Below, one piece after another: positions 11,970 to 23,052 of a stretch of 64,000 bases of DNA. A model generated the notes under the pieces. That model had not been told where the DNA came from. It was given only the letters and a program-made list of their open reading frames with translations, and made no database searches. The first letter of the stretch is position 1. Every line of letters starts with the position of its first letter. This DNA is from Lasiosphaeria ovina (Eukaryota > Ascomycota > Sordariomycetes > Sordariales > Lasiosphaeriaceae): positions 4,650,001 to 4,714,000 of the forward strand of contig JAULSN010000002.1 of the NCBI GenBank assembly GCA_033439765.1, given 5' to 3'. The position numbers and the translations under genes are program-made.

Positions 11970-14642
11970 ATGCCCATGTTCCAGGAGCAGCGTCCGGGTC
12001 CGGGTCCAGGCCCTGGTCCGGGTTCGGATTCGGGACCTCAGGATGTTGTCCCCGATGCCCCTTCGCTTTCCCCCGATCCGGTGCCACTTCATGTCCTGTC
12101 CCGTCTTGAGCGGCCCTTGAGCCGCCGGGTGTCGGAGGAAAGCATCAGGACTGAGCTATGCGAGGGACCTCTCCTTGACAGCCCGCCCAGGAAGCCTACC
12201 ACCCCCGAGCAGCCCCTGCCGAGTGCCGTTTCCGATAGGGCCGAGCTCATCGAGCGTCTCAAGAGGGGCGAGAGTCCTACGTGGGTACCAAACCACCATG
12301 TGCGTCTCGAGTCGTTGTACCTCCAAAACAGGACGTATTCTCCCTCCCCTCCCAGCACCCCCCAACAGCAACCGTCTGCTTCGCCGTCCCTAGGCTTGCT
12401 GCCTGCGCCCACCATCACGCCCGAGAAGCCAGACTCAAATTGCAAGCCAGAGGACAACCTCGACGACGACCTAGCCGACGATGTGCCAATGCAGGATGGG
12501 CTGGCCATTGAACGCCCGCGCTCCGCCCTTCACAGCGGAAACTTCACCCCGGAGGAGTCTTCCCTGTTTGCTCGCCGCCGTCACGAGGGAGGATCACGGG
12601 ACGAAGATAGCCACTTCGGTTCTGCTAGCACACCGTGGATGGCCACCTCGCCACCTAGGGGTTTCAGTGCCTTTGACTTCACCAAGCTGTCAGCCGACTA
12701 CAGGAGGGATGCGTTTAGGACCTCGGGCCCATCCTCGCTGTCTTCTTCCGTCTCGTCAAGTTTTGTCTACAAGCCACCGACGAGCCCACTTGTCCAGTCC
12801 GAGAGCAACGAAGACATTGACTTGACATTGCCCTTGGATGGCATCAGGATTGCCGCAGCCACTGCTCGTAATCCCCGGAGGCACACCCTCCACTTTGCCC
12901 AGTCCTCAACATACGCTGCTGTTACGAACCATAAACAACCCCCTCACCGCCGCGAGAGCACCTATCCTTACCAAGCCCACCAGCCTCGCCGCTCTCTGAC
13001 GTCGACGCCCACCTTTTCGTTTGCTGGCTCGCTGCCTCAGACACCCGCCTTGTTCCAGCCAAGACGGCCCTCATTTAGCTCCGAAGTATCACCATTGCAG
13101 CACGCATCATTGGTAGGATCCTACGAGGAGAGTATTCTTAGAGGTCGCATGTCCACAACCCCTTCCAAGCCATTGGAGTTCACAGCGCAGATTGGCGTCC
13201 TAGGCCTCGGAAAGTGCAAGCCGAGTCTCCGTTGCCCGTCTCATGTGACACTTCCTTTCTCGGCCGTCTTCTACAATTATGGAAGCACATCTCACGGGAG
13301 GACCAAGACCGAGGATGGCCCAAGTCCATACGTCGGTCAGATCGACTTGGAAAATGGTCTCCCAAACCCCGAAGAGGCCCAGAGGAGCAAACGGAAACTG
13401 CAGACGAGATACGCAGCTGAGCGCAAGGTCCTAGACGATGAGTCATACATGCAGGACGACCTAGCAGACCTGTCTGAAGGGGATGCCCGCAAAACGGCAA
13501 AACAAAAGAGGAGAGCAAGATCACCAAAAGCCCCTCCCGGCGGTCGATATCGTATCCCAGAGAAGGGGCAACTCCAGATAATCATCAAGAACCAGAACAA
13601 GACCGCCGTCAAATTGTATCTTGTCCCCTATGATTTGGCAGGCATGGAGCCAGGGATGAAGACATTTATACGCCAACGCAGTTACTCTGCCGGTTCCACC
13701 ATCGACAGCATCCCAGACCGGATGGAGAGCGAGACTCCAACCCGTCCGACTCTCCGATACCTCGTACATCTGCATATATGCTGTCCATCGAAGGGCCGTT
13801 TCTACCTTTACAAGGATATTCGAGTCGTTTTTGCCAATAGAGTTCCAGACGACAAGGAAAAACTCCGCAACGAGATTACGTACCCAGAGCCGCGATTCAC
13901 ACCGTACAAGCCGGCACGATCTATGCACCCACCTCTGGCCCCGAACCAGTTCCATGGTTCTGGGGCTTTGCTGGCAGCAGAGCAGGCCTTTAGGAGACGC
14001 AGCTCTGGGTTCTCGTTTGCCCACTACCAGCATTCTCAGTCCTACGACGGCTTGGACGGCAACAGTTTAATGCCAGACTTACCAGGAATGCCGACAGGCA
14101 TGGCAATTCAAGCGAGCTCGCCGTTTTCTGGAATCGGCGGGCTAGGGAATAATGTGCCGGTTGAAGCGACACCATTGGGACTGCTCCTCCCTTCAGCACG
14201 GAAGAGGCCACACCACCCACAGTTGCAAGACGGCCCCGAGAGCAGCGAAGCCACAGATGTGAGTACAACCACTCCAGGCAAGCAATCACTCGTTTCATCT
14301 TCACCTTGGATGTCACTCTCCCAGCCGGACACAAAAATGACCGGCCTCGAATCACCGGCCACGCTACATTTCAGCGCCGCACGCTCTGCTAGCAACGATA
14401 TCGGCAACTATGACAAGCTCACCAAAGGAGACGCTGGTTATGGCGGCAACGCCTTTACACTAGGGTCAAAAAGCAGCGGTCCCGGATCGACAGAAAGCCT
14501 CTTGTCAAAACGGTTGCGGTCATTGGGGGTCCAAGGCGGCGGCGGCGGCGGTGGCGGCAGTAGCGACGAGGCCACCGTCGCCTCTGACGATACTGGTAGC
14601 GGCCAAAACAAGATCAATAACTGGCCAGACGCTTCGTGGTGA
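11970..14642 (+). CDS. Atos-family (FAM214-like) conserved protein
   Basis: About 890 residues in one exon. The N-terminal half is Pro/Ser-rich and disordered, opening with a Pro-Gly repeat. Two conserved blocks then identify the Atos family (animal FAM214/ATOSA-B, with a DUF4210 domain and a C-terminal chromosome-segregation-like domain). The first is near residues 380-470, with segments ESILRGRMS, FTAQIGVLGLGKCK, HVTLPFSAVFYNYG and SPYVGQIDLEN. The second, about 530-650, has GQLQIIIKNQNKTAVKLYLV, PYDLAGMEPGMKTFIRQRSY and GRFYLYKDIRVVFANRV. Animal members are nuclear regulators of transcription; the fungal role is not established. A Gly-rich GGC run lies near the C terminus. The frame is open upstream only to a TTG, so ATG 11970 with context ACCATGC is preferred. 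It is convergent with the PPR gene. Confidence 0.87.
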   Translation: MPMFQEQRPGPGPGPGPGSDSGPQDVVPDAPSLSPDPVPLHVLSRLERPLSRRVSEESIRTELCEGPLLDSPPRKPTTPEQPLPSAVSDRAELIERLKRGESPTWVPNHHVRLESLYLQNRTYSPSPPSTPQQQPSASPSLGLLPAPTITPEKPDSNCKPEDNLDDDLADDVPMQDGLAIERPRSALHSGNFTPEESSLFARRRHEGGSRDEDSHFGSASTPWMATSPPRGFSAFDFTKLSADYRRDAFRTSGPSSLSSSVSSSFVYKPPTSPLVQSESNEDIDLTLPLDGIRIAAATARNPRRHTLHFAQSSTYAAVTNHKQPPHRRESTYPYQAHQPRRSLTSTPTFSFAGSLPQTPALFQPRRPSFSSEVSPLQHASLVGSYEESILRGRMSTTPSKPLEFTAQIGVLGLGKCKPSLRCPSHVTLPFSAVFYNYGSTSHGRTKTEDGPSPYVGQIDLENGLPNPEEAQRSKRKLQTRYAAERKVLDDESYMQDDLADLSEGDARKTAKQKRRARSPKAPPGGRYRIPEKGQLQIIIKNQNKTAVKLYLVPYDLAGMEPGMKTFIRQRSYSAGSTIDSIPDRMESETPTRPTLRYLVHLHICCPSKGRFYLYKDIRVVFANRVPDDKEKLRNEITYPEPRFTPYKPARSMHPPLAPNQFHGSGALLAAEQAFRRRSSGFSFAHYQHSQSYDGLDGNSLMPDLPGMPTGMAIQASSPFSGIGGLGNNVPVEATPLGLLLPSARKRPHHPQLQDGPESSEATDVSTTTPGKQSLVSSSPWMSLSQPDTKMTGLESPATLHFSAARSASNDIGNYDKLTKGDAGYGGNAFTLGSKSSGPGSTESLLSKRLRSLGVQGGGGGGGGSSDEATVASDDTGSGQNKINNWPDASW

Positions 14643-15350
14643 GGACCGGGGATATCAGGAAAAATGAAAATGCAGGGAAGAGACCGTTGGCATATCTGTG
14701 TATCTATCATGGGCTTTATCTGCCCACCGGTAGAGTGGGATGTAGGATATATTGATGGGGTGATTTTTGGACTTTTGGCATCCTGAGCATCAAGTAGCAT
14801 CAGAGGACCTTCCATGGGGTCTTGAATTTTTTTTTAAAAAGTAAATAGTTAAAGACCTATTTAGATAGAATACCCAGCCGGCCCAGACCAGAATCTACCA
14901 GTATTTTGTGGGATAGTTTTTGCTCACATGCGTGCCATCAACTGATATCTTCAAGAGTGGTGTTCTAACTCGTCGCGGCATGAATTCTACGTGCGACAGA
15001 CACAAGAAACAAGGAGCAAAAGGGGCGAGAGACGGCGGTAGATAATATTTCACACGCCCATTTCGCTCTTAGTGGCCCTCACATATACAGAGGTCACTAG
15101 AGTTCAACAAGAAACTGTTACTGCTTTTGTTTGGCGTAGCGGGAAGAGGTAGGTAATTATTATCCAAGACCACGAGACCCAAGACCCAATGTCCCATCGC
15201 TCCGTTCATCTTATATACACAAAGTACTAATTTACACGTTCGGTGTATACTATACAAGCCCTTGTATACACACACCATGGATTGCTCCGTTTCTAGCCTA
15301 AGCCCTGTATGTGGAAACCCCCCTCTAGTGTAATTTCATCTTGGTCGCTG
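14643..15350. other. Convergent 3' intergenic region
   Basis: Between the convergent Atos-family and PPR genes. AT-rich with T/A runs near 14826-14840. Nothing coding or RNA-like is recognised; it is probably the two 3' UTRs. Confidence 0.45.
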
Positions 15351-18300
15351 TTAATATGCACACACGTCTGCAGCCGCCGCCTTCGGCTCCCTTCTCTGCT
15401 GCAACGATGATCGAGAGGGCCGTTTTGCTTCGGGTGGGCTGACTTCGGCAGACACGTCTGTAGCCGCGCCCTTCGCCTCCCTTTTCTGCTGCCTCTCCTG
15501 CGCCCTTTTCTTTCTCTGCACCGATGATCGAGGGGGCCGTTTTGCTTTGGGTGGTTTGGCTTCGGTAAATACTACTCCAGCCGCCGCCATCGCCTCCCTT
15601 CTTCGACGCGCCCTTCTCTTTCTCTGTACCGATGATCGAGAGGGCCGTTTTGCTTCGGTAGATACGTCTGCAGCAGCCGCCATCGCCTCTCTTCTTCGAC
15701 GCGCCCTTCTCTTTCTCTGTACCGATGATCGAGAGGGCCGTTTTGCTTCGGTAGATACGTCTGCAGCAGCCGCCATCGCCTCTCTTCTTCGACGCGCCCT
15801 TCTCTTTCTCTGTACCGATGATCGGGAGGGCCGTTTTGCTTCGGTAGATACGTCTGTAGCAGCCTCCTTCCCCAACCTTCTCATACGCGTCAGCATTCTC
15901 CAACGCACCAGACGCGCCCTTTGCCTTCTCCTTGTTAGATAGGGCCGTAATGCTTTGCGTGGTTTGGCTATGGTAGATACGCCTGCAGCAGCCCTTTTCG
16001 CCAGCCTTCTCTTTTTCTTTGTTAGATAGAGCTGCTTTGCTTTCAGTAGTTTGGATTTATAGTTCCTGTCCACTGTAGCAACACCAAGCGCGTCCAAAGT
16101 CCCCGGTTCGGCTTTATAGTTCTTGTCCACTGTAGCGACACCAATCACGTCCAAAATCCCCGGTTTGGCTTCGGACTTCATGTCCCTGAATAAGGCGACT
16201 TCGAATTCCGAACTACCGCGGATCAAAGTCGACAGGGCGTGTATGACGCGAGGACACTGTTCGCTTATCCTGTCGAGAGCCGAAGATACTCTGCTGGACC
16301 AGTGCCTCATCTCATCCAACTCCTGGTATTTCTTGGCCAACACAAGAAGGGTGTGGGCAGTTGGTCTTGGGCGATGGAGATGAAAGCCGAGTCTTCTCCA
16401 TACGAGGGGAAGATCATTATTTTTTACTTTTTTTCTTACACGGCGATTTTGATACCAACCAGTCCAGTTCGGCATCAGCTGTTTCTCGCAGACGGCGAAA
16501 GCTTCATTCCACATTTTCATTTTGGCGAGTAGCTGCACGTTGATGTTCCAGTTCTTGCTGTCCACTTCAAACCCGTCTGCCTTGATTTGAGGAATCAACT
16601 GCACCAGCCCGCTTGCGTCTCCCTCGACAAAGCAAACTCTCTGCATCGTTTTGAGGGGGCTGCTGAGATCATAGCGGAATTTGGGTAGGATCCTGGCGGT
16701 ATTATCTCCGGCTTTGGGTGCCTGGCGCCTTTGCTTGGCTGCTTCCAAGACGATGCGCCATGTTGCCCTGACTTTGTCGTAGTTTCCCTCGGCGAAATCG
16801 GCGAGCATGATTGCATGCAGCATCCTGATTGAGGCGTTACCTGGCTCGGATGGGAACTGACTCTGGTAGAGGTTGACTATTTCTTCCACGGTTGAGAAAT
16901 CTCGCATCTGGGTCAGAATGAGGATGGCCTCGGAGGACTGTGTGGCGGCCCAGCGAGCGTCGGGAGCAACCGCGCCGTCAAGAGAAGTGCTCTGGCTCTG
17001 TCCCGCCGTCATGCTGATGATGTTCTTGAGCGAAACCCGTGCTTTATCTACTTGCTCGCTCCTCGATGGTGTCTCCGAATATTTCCTTATTAACTGGTGC
17101 AGCGCCTTCATGGTGTTGGCTGTTCTCTGAGCAGATGGGGGAACTCCCTTCGCCGTCAAGAAGTCGTTGATCTTGAGCGCAGCGTCTGGTTCGCCGGTAA
17201 CAATGAGAGCCGACATGAGAATCATGTAATGCTCGACTGTTGGGTGGAACGTTTCGTTCTTCTCGGCCTCCTTCAGCAGACGGAACGCGTGCATCGACTG
17301 CTTACAATACATCAGCGCTAAGAGGAGTTGGCGATAGGTATCATTGTCGTATGGCAGGCGGTGGCTGGTCATGACGTCCAGAAGCCGGTTAACCGCATCT
17401 AGATCCCGCCGCAATCCATGGTGGTGTAGCAGAGTGTTCCAAAGAACAGTGCAGCCGTTGTGACGGCCAGGTTCCTTGGTGACTGCGATACAGAGCTCTT
17501 CGGCTTGGGAAAACTGGTCATTCTCACAGTATGCCTCAACCACGGCGTCGATCATGGCTATGTCGGGCTCGACCTCAAACTCTTTTGCTAGGCGGAGGAG
17601 GTCTAGAGTGAAGTCAAGGTCGCCGCGGGCCCCCGACATGCCCATGACTGTCCCAAAACTGACGTGGTCGACCTGGCTCTGCTCGAACATGTGTACGAAT
17701 GTCTTGACGGCTTCGTCATACATCCAGGCACGCGCATAAGCATTGAGCAGGACGTTCCAGTACTTGGTGGGTGGGGGCATGGTTTTGGCGACTTCGTCAA
17801 GCACCTCGCGGGCGGCTTCGGGCTCGCCCCTCACGGCGTGGACGTGCATCAAGCTCATGGTGAGCGACGTGTCTTCCCGAGCAAGCAAGGGTAGGCACGC
17901 CAGATATTCCTGGGCGAGTCGCTTTACCGCCCCAACATCGCCGCGGTTGGCGTAGTAACTTAGGAATTTTTGATAACCCCATTGAGTCATGTCCTTACCC
18001 GTCAGTTTCCAGTCCCGAAGCAGCTCTTCCATCGCGACTGTCCCGTCCGAAAAGTGAACAGAAATCATGGCTCGAAAGACGCCGCTGGTAATGGACATGC
18101 CAGGAAAAGCCCGATATTGCCTGTAAAGGCGAGCGGCAAGCTTCTTGTGCCCCTTCTCAGCACAGTGGATAATGTATGATGCATATGGGACATATACGCG
18201 TTCATAATCTGGCGTCGATTTGCATCCATGTCGGAGACGTTCAAGGATGAAGACGGCGCTCGACTGCTCGAAAAGGGGCATGGATTTATTGGTCAGAAGC

Positions 18301-19583
18301 CTCATAAAATAATCAAGATCGGGTCTCGCGCGCGATCCGCCCCAACTGTACAAGTCTTGAATCCGTTCTGGAAAACTTGGCACGGTGGCCACGCGTTCAA
18401 ACGTCATGGTCTGATGGTCGGCTCCCCGAATCGCTGCAGTCCGCCATATCAACAGCGCGGCGTGAACCAAGGGCCACAACTGTTCCTTGAGGCCGTGAGC
18501 AAGCAAAATATCCAACCCCAGGTTGTTGTTGCCCTTGGGCTCCAGAGATGACGTGAAAATATCGACGGCAGCCTTGGGGTCCTGCAATACGAGGTGGGCG
18601 TCGATAGCTGCATTCAGCGAGTCCAAGTTCCGCTTATGGACGGGGCAGAGCTCCAAGAGCTTCAACACTCTCGTGGCGTCTGCCTGCCGACTTGACTTGG
18701 CGAGTTTCGCCATGACGGCGGTCCTATACTCGTCCTTGAGGACAGAGTCGAGATCGCAGTAGAGGGCCCAGATACGATCGTAGGAAGAACCCTGGTCGGG
18801 ACCTAGCTCCGAAGACAAGATTTTCACTAGTGACATAGCCTCCCAGGATCGGACCCCGATGGGCGACGGAACCTGAAGTGCAGGGCCATCCAGGGCCGAG
18901 TCCTGATTTTGACAGAGCTCCCGCTCTCCATCTCCGTGAGATTGATGGCCAATGCCCACCCCTATCAACTCTAGCGTGGCAGATATCTCGCTCGGCGGCT
19001 TATCTGAGACAAATGAACCTCCCTGCTTGTCTGCGCCCGCGGCTTCGGTATGTTTTTGCGTCTCTGAATGCGCGGCTTTCGCAGCAGCCTCGAGCGCAGC
19101 AAAGGAATCTCGCTGCGTTTCTGCGCCTTCAGCCTCGGCAGCACCCCGGGACGGATAGGGGATCGAGGAGGTATAGAAGCGGCCGGGCAGAGAGCGCGCC
19201 CTCTGGCTCGACCCGTCGCTGTCGGAGATGGCTGGACGTAGCCTCTGTAGCAGGCCGAGTGCTGGACTGGGGTAGAGGAAGTCGAGCAGGAAAGCCGATG
19301 CCGTCATTGAATCGAGCTTCCTCTCCGAAGGGGTCTGCGACGGGGGAGGAGGGCTGGGGGGGCTGGAGGCGGCTGGGGCGAGCAATGGCAATGGCAATGG
19401 CAATGGCAGGCGCGTGAGAGAAAGGCAGGCGTCGAGGAGCTCGATGTCGGGGGCGCCATGGCTCCAGAAGGTCGTTTGCAGCTGGTGAGGCCGATGGGTC
19501 GTCTTGCGCAGGGGCCTTAGGGTAGCAGGGAGAACTCGCTGGAGGTTGCACGGCTCGAGGCTGGCCGCGGTCCTCTCCAGCAT
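15351..19583 (-). CDS. Mitochondrial pentatricopeptide-repeat (PPR) protein, possibly Cya5-like
   Basis: Single-exon protein of 1410 residues. The N terminus is Arg/Ser/Leu-rich without acidic residues, as for a mitochondrial presequence. A disordered Ala/Glu region follows, then a long helical array from about residue 260 to 1100 with repeated PPR-like units (for example PTKYWNVLLNAYARAWMYDE and NGCTVLWNTLLHHHGLRRDL). PPR proteins bind organelle RNA and control its processing or translation. The start segment MLERTAASLEP resembles Sordariomycete proteins annotated as the COX1 translation factor Cya5, which is only a suggestion. The last 200 or so residues are unusual: a basic tandem repeat of 31 residues (93 bp) described separately. 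The CAATGG repeat near 19385 encodes a Leu-Pro run. ATG 19583 is the first in frame. Confidence 0.85.
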   Translation of the reverse strand: MLERTAASLEPCNLQRVLPATLRPLRKTTHRPHQLQTTFWSHGAPDIELLDACLSLTRLPLPLPLPLLAPAASSPPSPPPPSQTPSERKLDSMTASAFLLDFLYPSPALGLLQRLRPAISDSDGSSQRARSLPGRFYTSSIPYPSRGAAEAEGAETQRDSFAALEAAAKAAHSETQKHTEAAGADKQGGSFVSDKPPSEISATLELIGVGIGHQSHGDGERELCQNQDSALDGPALQVPSPIGVRSWEAMSLVKILSSELGPDQGSSYDRIWALYCDLDSVLKDEYRTAVMAKLAKSSRQADATRVLKLLELCPVHKRNLDSLNAAIDAHLVLQDPKAAVDIFTSSLEPKGNNNLGLDILLAHGLKEQLWPLVHAALLIWRTAAIRGADHQTMTFERVATVPSFPERIQDLYSWGGSRARPDLDYFMRLLTNKSMPLFEQSSAVFILERLRHGCKSTPDYERVYVPYASYIIHCAEKGHKKLAARLYRQYRAFPGMSITSGVFRAMISVHFSDGTVAMEELLRDWKLTGKDMTQWGYQKFLSYYANRGDVGAVKRLAQEYLACLPLLAREDTSLTMSLMHVHAVRGEPEAAREVLDEVAKTMPPPTKYWNVLLNAYARAWMYDEAVKTFVHMFEQSQVDHVSFGTVMGMSGARGDLDFTLDLLRLAKEFEVEPDIAMIDAVVEAYCENDQFSQAEELCIAVTKEPGRHNGCTVLWNTLLHHHGLRRDLDAVNRLLDVMTSHRLPYDNDTYRQLLLALMYCKQSMHAFRLLKEAEKNETFHPTVEHYMILMSALIVTGEPDAALKINDFLTAKGVPPSAQRTANTMKALHQLIRKYSETPSRSEQVDKARVSLKNIISMTAGQSQSTSLDGAVAPDARWAATQSSEAILILTQMRDFSTVEEIVNLYQSQFPSEPGNASIRMLHAIMLADFAEGNYDKVRATWRIVLEAAKQRRQAPKAGDNTARILPKFRYDLSSPLKTMQRVCFVEGDASGLVQLIPQIKADGFEVDSKNWNINVQLLAKMKMWNEAFAVCEKQLMPNWTGWYQNRRVRKKVKNNDLPLVWRRLGFHLHRPRPTAHTLLVLAKKYQELDEMRHWSSRVSSALDRISEQCPRVIHALSTLIRGSSEFEVALFRDMKSEAKPGILDVIGVATVDKNYKAEPGTLDALGVATVDRNYKSKLLKAKQLYLTKKKRRLAKRAAAGVSTIAKPRKALRPYLTRRRQRARLVRWRMLTRMRRLGKEAATDVSTEAKRPSRSSVQRKRRARRRREAMAAAADVSTEAKRPSRSSVQRKRRARRRREAMAAAADVSTEAKRPSRSSVQRKRRARRRREAMAAAGVVFTEAKPPKAKRPPRSSVQRKKRAQERQQKREAKGAATDVSAEVSPPEAKRPSRSSLQQRREPKAAAADVCAY
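15361..16040 (-). repeat. In-frame 93-bp tandem repeat in the PPR gene tail
   Basis: Units recognised by the core GATGATCGAGAGGGCCGTTT start at 15406, 15523, 15631, 15724 and 15817. The last three are spaced exactly 93 bp and are nearly identical; the outer ones differ by insertions of 15-24 bp. More degenerate copies extend to about 16040. Each unit encodes about 31 residues with the core TEAKRPSRSSVQRKRRARRR, making a highly basic C-terminal tail. The array is also open on the + strand (15547-15942), which I regard as a by-product. Confidence 0.85.
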
Positions 19584-20313
19584 CGCGACCGCGGTCGAGA
19601 TAGCACGACTTCAAATCTCGACAGAGGTTGACCAGACGCAGCCAGCCCAGCAGCACATGGCTCGTCCTGTAATGGTGTGGCCTGGCGGTGATCAGAGGCT
19701 GCATAAACAGGTGGCAGATCCCCTCAACCTTGGTTGGCATTGAAATATCCAGTCCGCACCAGATGTCGAGGGAGTTGGATGGCGCTCGCGCCTAGTTCAG
19801 TGAGATAGATCGAGTCCAGACACTGGAACCAAAATTTTCGAGAATCAGGCGCGAGGTGCTCCGTAGCGTCTTTCTGTGGAGTATGGAGTATGAAGGCCCA
19901 AGCTTTTCTATGCACTGCACCTCTCCTCTGGCCCCTGTCGAGATAAAATACCGTCGTAAGATATCTGACGGAAAACGCCGAACTCTAAAATGATGCCACT
20001 GAAGCTCGCGTGTCCCGGCCAGCTGCCCCAAGCTGAAGCTATGGATCTGGGCTCAATATTGTGGGGACCTGGCAGGCACTGGCAGCTGGCACTCTCCTAC
20101 CCTCCCCCCAAGCTTCGACTTTGTGCGCGGGGCAGAATTGGCGGGAAGCGAAGGGGAGCAAGGTTCTGGTTCTGGTTCTGGTTCAACAGCTGCCCCACCC
20201 CACCCTCTGCAACCCATCTACGGATACATACGACGGGAATCTACAAATACTGGTCTATCGAATCCGCAATCCGTCTACAGCGTGGAGGTACATAGGCATA
20301 CTACGGCGCTGCT
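19584..20313. other. Divergent promoter region, PPR protein and SRP68
   Basis: Shared 5' region of the divergent PPR and SRP68 genes. It holds a GGTTCT repeat at about 20164-20183, which would lie in the SRP68 leader. No gene is supported. Confidence 0.45.
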
Positions 20314-22363
20314 ATGGACATCACCAAGCTCGTCGTCTCGTTGAGGGAGAAGGCACTGCTCTACGGCGATTATGGCACTTACCGGTCGCAGCTGGCTGGC
20401 AAGCTGCTCAACAGCCGCAAGAAGCTGGCCATCGCGACCAAGAACCGCGGCAAATTCCACCCCAGGACGCATGTAGCGCCCGAGCAGATTGCCGAGAACC
20501 ACGAGTATGTATGCCCTTATCTATTGTCTGTCTGTCTGTCTGCCCTAGCTCGCCCGCCTTTGTCTAACCCAAGGCGCCTTTGCCCCCCCAGATACCTGCG
20601 TCTCCAGCTCCTGACCGCCGAGCGCGCCTGGGCCCATGCCATGTCCATGAAGGCGTCGCATTCCGCCGACACCAAGGGCACGTCCAGCAAGACACGCTCC
20701 CACATTGTCTCGAGGCTCGACAAGGCCGCGCGCACTGCCGAGGATTTAGCCGGTGCCCTCGCCCAGGGCAGCCTCAGCGGTGCCACGCCCATCGACATAC
20801 TCGAGGCTCGCGCCTACGCCGCCCTCCTACGGGGCGCTGCCCAGTTTGAGAGCCAGGCCTGGGCGTCGTGTCTGAAGAGCTACTCTATTGCCCGAGTCAT
20901 CTACAGCGCCCTCTCCACCTCGGTCAAGGGCGACGTCTTCAAGGACCTGCTCTCCGAGACCATCGACCCCTCGATCCGCTATGCCGCATACCAGGCCACG
21001 ATCCCGCGGACCGAACCCATCCCCACAATTGCGCACAACGCCTTTGCCCATGCTGACCCCGAACTTATCGACCGCGTTAGGACGCTGAATCCCGACGTGC
21101 TGGAGCATGGTGGTCTCGATGCCACAGGTACCTCATTGGGGGCCGAAGGGGCACCAACAAGCCTGACATGGCGGGGACGCGAGGTCAAGATCGAGGATGC
21201 CGCCATCGCCGTCGCCTGGGCTTCGGTAGGGACGGCCAAATCTCGGCTAACCGAGCGGCTGTCTTCGGCTCGCCCCTTGCAGCCCAAGGACATGGCGGCA
21301 GCATACGACGATATCCTGATCGCCAGCCAGGATGCCGTCGATGCGACAAAACAGGCCATCGATGAGCTCAAGAGTGAGGGCGTCACTCAAAGCGATCCCC
21401 GCATGCAGAGCCTGCAGATCACGCGTACCGCTGTAAACTTCGAGATGATAAGTTGGCGAATTGGCCGCAACAGAGCCCTGATCGGCCAACACGACGGTGC
21501 ACAGCTGGACTTTGGCGAGGCATCCAAGGCGACAACACAAGCGAAAGACCACCACCATGTGACCGACGCACATAGGAACGAGGCCCCTGGCCGACAAATT
21601 GCGAAGCTAAAAGAGAAGGTGGTCCTGTATGATGGCACATTGCAGAGTCTCGAGTCGATTATTGAGCTGCCTGGAGTGGCCAACGACCAGGAACTCTCTG
21701 GCCGCCTAGAGGCCACCTCGGAGTACTTCACTGCGCTCAAGTATGTTGCGTTCGCATCCGACCCTTCAGAAACTTGCGAGTTACGGTACTGACGCTCATA
21801 GATGTCTGGCACTCTCCCGGTCTCACTCTATAGCTGGGAATGCCGTGAGCGCACTTGCCCTCGTCAGGCACGCGCTCGACAAGTGCCGGGAGGCTCTCCC
21901 TGTTCTATCGAGCGGAGGGGGCGATAAAAAATCCTCGCCACGGAATATTTCTATCACAAAGGATGACGTGCGCTTTCTCCACAACCTCCTCAGCGGAGAA
22001 CTGCAGCGATCTCGAGCTCTTGTTGAGATACAAAGCCTCACGAAGTTGTCCCCCAAGGGCCCCACGGCCGGCCAAGCGGCAGACTCTTCCAGGCCCCTGA
22101 TCAGCCAGCTCTCCAACTACCCATCAGGAGCCGTCGATCTTAAGAATATTGTTGTCTACCCTCCACACGTCGAATCCGTCCCGGTGAAGCCGTTGTTTCT
22201 GGACGTGGCGTGGAACTATATTGATTACCCCGACAAGCAGGCCCAGCATCAGCAGCAGCAGCAACAGTCCGGCTCGAGGGATAGGACCACCGCACAGGAC
22301 AAATCAGCCGCGGATTCCGACGTAAAGCCCCAAAAGAGAGGCTGGTTCGGCTTCGGGAGATAA
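20314..22363 (+). CDS. SRP68: Signal recognition particle subunit SRP68
   Basis: SRP68 binds SRP RNA and, with SRP72, forms the large heterodimer of the particle that targets ribosomes making secretory proteins to the ER. Three exons, 20314-20504, 20592-21740 and 21802-22363, join in phase to 633 residues, the usual family size. The N-terminal RNA-binding part shows the family pattern YGDYGTYRSQLAGKL, LAIATKNRGKFHPR and YLRLQLLTAERAWAHAM, and helical TPR-like sequence follows. The C terminus carries the SRP72-binding region (LFLDVAWNYIDYP), a short Gln run and a basic tail ending RGWFGFGR. Intron 1 ends in a C-rich tract before CAG. It is divergent from the PPR gene and convergent with mtHsp70. 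Confidence 0.95.
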
Positions 22364-23052
22364 AATGTGCTTTTCTATGCTGAACGTTGCCACCAACTCT
22401 AGTAGATACTTTAGAATAAATGCTGTACTTGTCCCTGCTCTGGAAGGCCTGAGAGGGGAAAGACAAAGCCATGCGAGAAAAGTAATCAAAATAAAACAGA
22501 CATAAAATCGCGCTTGCCCCTGAGCAGAATTTGTACAACTCACACTCTCCTATCCAATACACTTCTCCAAACAGTTACACTACTTGGTGGCACTGCGCTC
22601 CTAATAAGGCAACGATACCACTTATTCTTGGGGTCACCTGTAGTGGTAAGACTTGAATACACAAGTGTTCTTTTTTTTTCTCTATAGCTAAGGGCCAGTC
22701 AGAGAGAAGCAAGGCAGCTAGCTTACTTAGTTTAACGAGGGGGGAGATTCTTTATTATGAATGCCTCGCGGGTGTACATCTTATATACACGCTACCAAGC
22801 CTATGCAACCCCCATCCCATCCTAGCGTATCTTGACATCCGAAAAATCGTAAAATGATGTTTCCTACAAAAAGCAAGAGTTTTGATGCTCAGAACGCCTT
22901 CCGCCGTCTGCAGTATTAAACAGAGAGGACAAGCCTGACGAGCCTATCAAAACACAACAAATATGATACAAGAGAATACATTGGAGAAGGGTGCTCCAAA
23001 CTAGTCAGACATTTGGTAGAAAGTGGTGTGTGTGGGGTATAGTGGTAGTTGT
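22364..23052. other. Convergent 3' intergenic region
   Basis: Between the SRP68 and mtHsp70 stop codons. AT-rich with T runs near 22671-22680. Likely 3' UTR of both genes; nothing else is recognised. Confidence 0.45.

Noticed and set aside
15547..15942. 131-codon plus-strand frame of near-identical repeats
   Set aside because: It is the reverse strand of the 93-bp repeat array in the PPR gene. Openness follows from the repeat unit lacking stops, not from coding selection.
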